The translations under genes were made by a program, and so were the position numbers. Of a stretch of DNA of 64,000 nt, positions 62,786 through 64,000 are shown one piece after another (the stretch's first letter is position 1; the number at the start of each line of letters is the position of its first letter). The DNA comes from Hyalella azteca (taxonomy: Eukaryota > Arthropoda > Malacostraca > Amphipoda > Hyalellidae), in the NCBI RefSeq assembly GCF_000764305.2, contig NW_025946706.1:295182-359181 (forward strand). Reading direction: 5' to 3'. Below the pieces are notes generated by a model. It did not search any database. It was not told where the DNA came from and worked only from the letters and a program-made list of their open reading frames with translations.

Positions 62786-62994
62786 CAGTAAGGTATCCTG
62801 GATACCAGCCTTATCATACATAAGAGATTGGTTTAAATCTTAGGTAAATGAGGAAGTTAAAATGAACTGATTCTAAAAAATCTCTGGTTTGTCACTATGT
62901 ATCAACCACAACACATTAACACAATGCGGATACCTACACGTTTGTGTGTCCGGTCAGTGCGATTGCGTAATTTGCGTTGCCGCGTCCATATTTA

Positions 62995-63127
62995 AACTAT
63001 TTTAGCTTTCTAAAGTACGAGCACGGCGCATTTTTTTACCAGCATAGTACGGCCGATGGCGCACCTCGCAGGTCATTAAAATGACAAAATAAATTCCCGC
63101 GCACCTGGCACATCTTCCTGACCATGG
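62995..63127. repeat. Dispersed repeat shared with 50451-50581
   Basis: Nearly identical to 50451-50581 in the same orientation, with small indels near 63051-63070. Confidence 0.85.
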
Positions 63128-63793
63128 ATGATAGCTAGGAAGCTAGCTATAAATAATGGCTTTAAACTTTAATAGTAATTCTTATTATTTCCTACTGAAA
63201 TAGACTAACAGCCAGGCAGCCGCCAGCCAGCGGCCACTTCAGATTCAGCAGCCACCACCCACCAGCGGCCAACACGAGGCAATGACCAACAGACCAAGTG
63301 ACTAGGTTATGGTTATGAATATTGAATGACATCCATCATCCATGACCTGATGACAGAGAGTCAGAGACATTGAGTCAGTCTCAGTCAGAGTGTCAGACTA
63401 ATGATGTCGATACAGAGAAGTAAATTGTTAATAATTAACGTAATATATTACAAGAAAAATTATAAAGAGTACAAGTGCAGAACTTGTCTAAATTCTACTC
63501 GAAAAAAAAAATCAAAATAGACTGATAGCATACAAATGTCAAAAGCAAGCGAATCGCGGCAAAAGAATTCGGTGGTGGTGGTGGTTGCGGGTTGTAGGTG
63601 AAGAAGAAGTCGCACGTTGACCGCTTGTAACACCTGGACTCAGCAATAGTTATTTAGTTGAAGTCTTCATCATGTTTCTCTCAATTTCATTTCCTTCTTT
63701 GCTGGCATGAGCTCTCTTTGTTATCAACAATTCTCTTGTTTAGGGCAAATCACAGTTTAATCCAGTGCATTTCACCAACTACATGGTAGATAA
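63128..63793. other. Spacer, no gene
   Basis: Contains short CAGCCGCCAGCCAGCGGCCA-type repeats (63210-63275) and CAGAGTCAGAGA-like words (63355-63400). No recognised coding sequence. Confidence 0.5.
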
Positions 63794-64000
63794 TCATCCA
63801 GTTTGCATGAGATATGTGGTGGTTGCTCTCACTATGTGGTGCTGAACTTTCCTGGGATAATTTCCTCCACCAAGGAGCACACGCACAGATATGTGAGGGA
63901 CTCCCAGGGCATGTATATTTGATATCATCACCTGCCTCTCATGATCGTATAGTGTACATGAAAGGAGGAAGTGTTCAATTGACTCTTCAACCCCACAGTG
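63794..64000 (-). pseudogene. LINE (non-LTR retrotransposon) C-terminal fragment, runs off the window
   Basis: Minus-strand open frame of 68 codons to a TGA at 63796-63794. It begins HCGVEESIEHFLLSCTLYDH, the Cys-x-x-x-Glu-x-x-x-His-Phe-Leu-Leu-x-Cys motif found just after the reverse transcriptase in many LINEs, and ends VRATTTYLMQTG. The reverse transcriptase should lie beyond base 64000. Confidence 0.72.

Larger units (their letters stand above)
62339..62899. mobile_element. CATAGTGG MITE A (outermost of a three-level nest)
   Basis: Left part 62339-62413, right part resuming after 62793 and ending GTCACTATG at 62899. The flanks TACCCAAC and TATCAACC are only partly alike, in keeping with the oldest insertion. 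Confidence 0.88.

Overview
The window is a piece of an animal nuclear genome, most likely a crustacean or other arthropod. Genes are split into many short GT-AG exons in AT-rich introns. The largest gene is an arthropod-type crumbs, and the intergenic DNA is full of SINEs, MITEs and DNA-transposon remnants. The abundance of minisatellites and hAT/mariner debris suggests a malacostracan, but this is inference; no species call is possible from sequence alone.

Layout. 1-7113: no gene recognised; it holds simple repeats and a SINE (2800-5134) split by a hAT-type element (2891-4947) that itself carries a Tc1/mariner-type element (3774-4534). 7114-33340 (+): crumbs (crb), 41 exons traced in continuous reading phase from a signal-peptide exon to the ERLI stop; only the exon carrying the start codon is missing. 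33341-37319: crb 3' UTR and spacer with a 19-bp minisatellite. 37320-40698 (+): a complete TWIK-type two-pore K+ channel in 5 exons. 42209-45137 (-): MMADHC, the mitochondrial/cytosolic cobalamin-trafficking protein, seven exons, first exon not found. 45138-52449: repeat-rich spacer with a TACCGTCAAC-ended element and a cluster of ~190-bp MITEs. 52450-56430 (-): EBP2 (EBNA1BP2), a nucleolar ribosome-biogenesis protein, seven exons. 56431-64000: transposon graveyard with a deletion-derivative MITE, a 2.4-kb TTAA-flanked element enclosing a BEL/Pao gag-like ORF, further hAT-like copies, a MITE nested in itself twice, and a LINE tail at the window edge.

The four genes belong to unrelated pathways (apical polarity, K+ leak conductance, vitamin B12 handling, 60S subunit assembly). 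The K2P and MMADHC genes are tail-to-tail.

The most notable non-gene signals are: (1) about a dozen tandem arrays in crb that begin at, or contain, splice donors or acceptors, including one exonic 40-bp array that breaks the reading frame; (2) a back-to-back pair of Tn5 mosaic-end sequences at 11024-11061, which is sequencing-library adapter and marks an assembly artefact; (3) transposon nests whose order can be proved by exact 8-bp target duplications and by empty sites elsewhere in the window. I found no convincing new multi-gene system.
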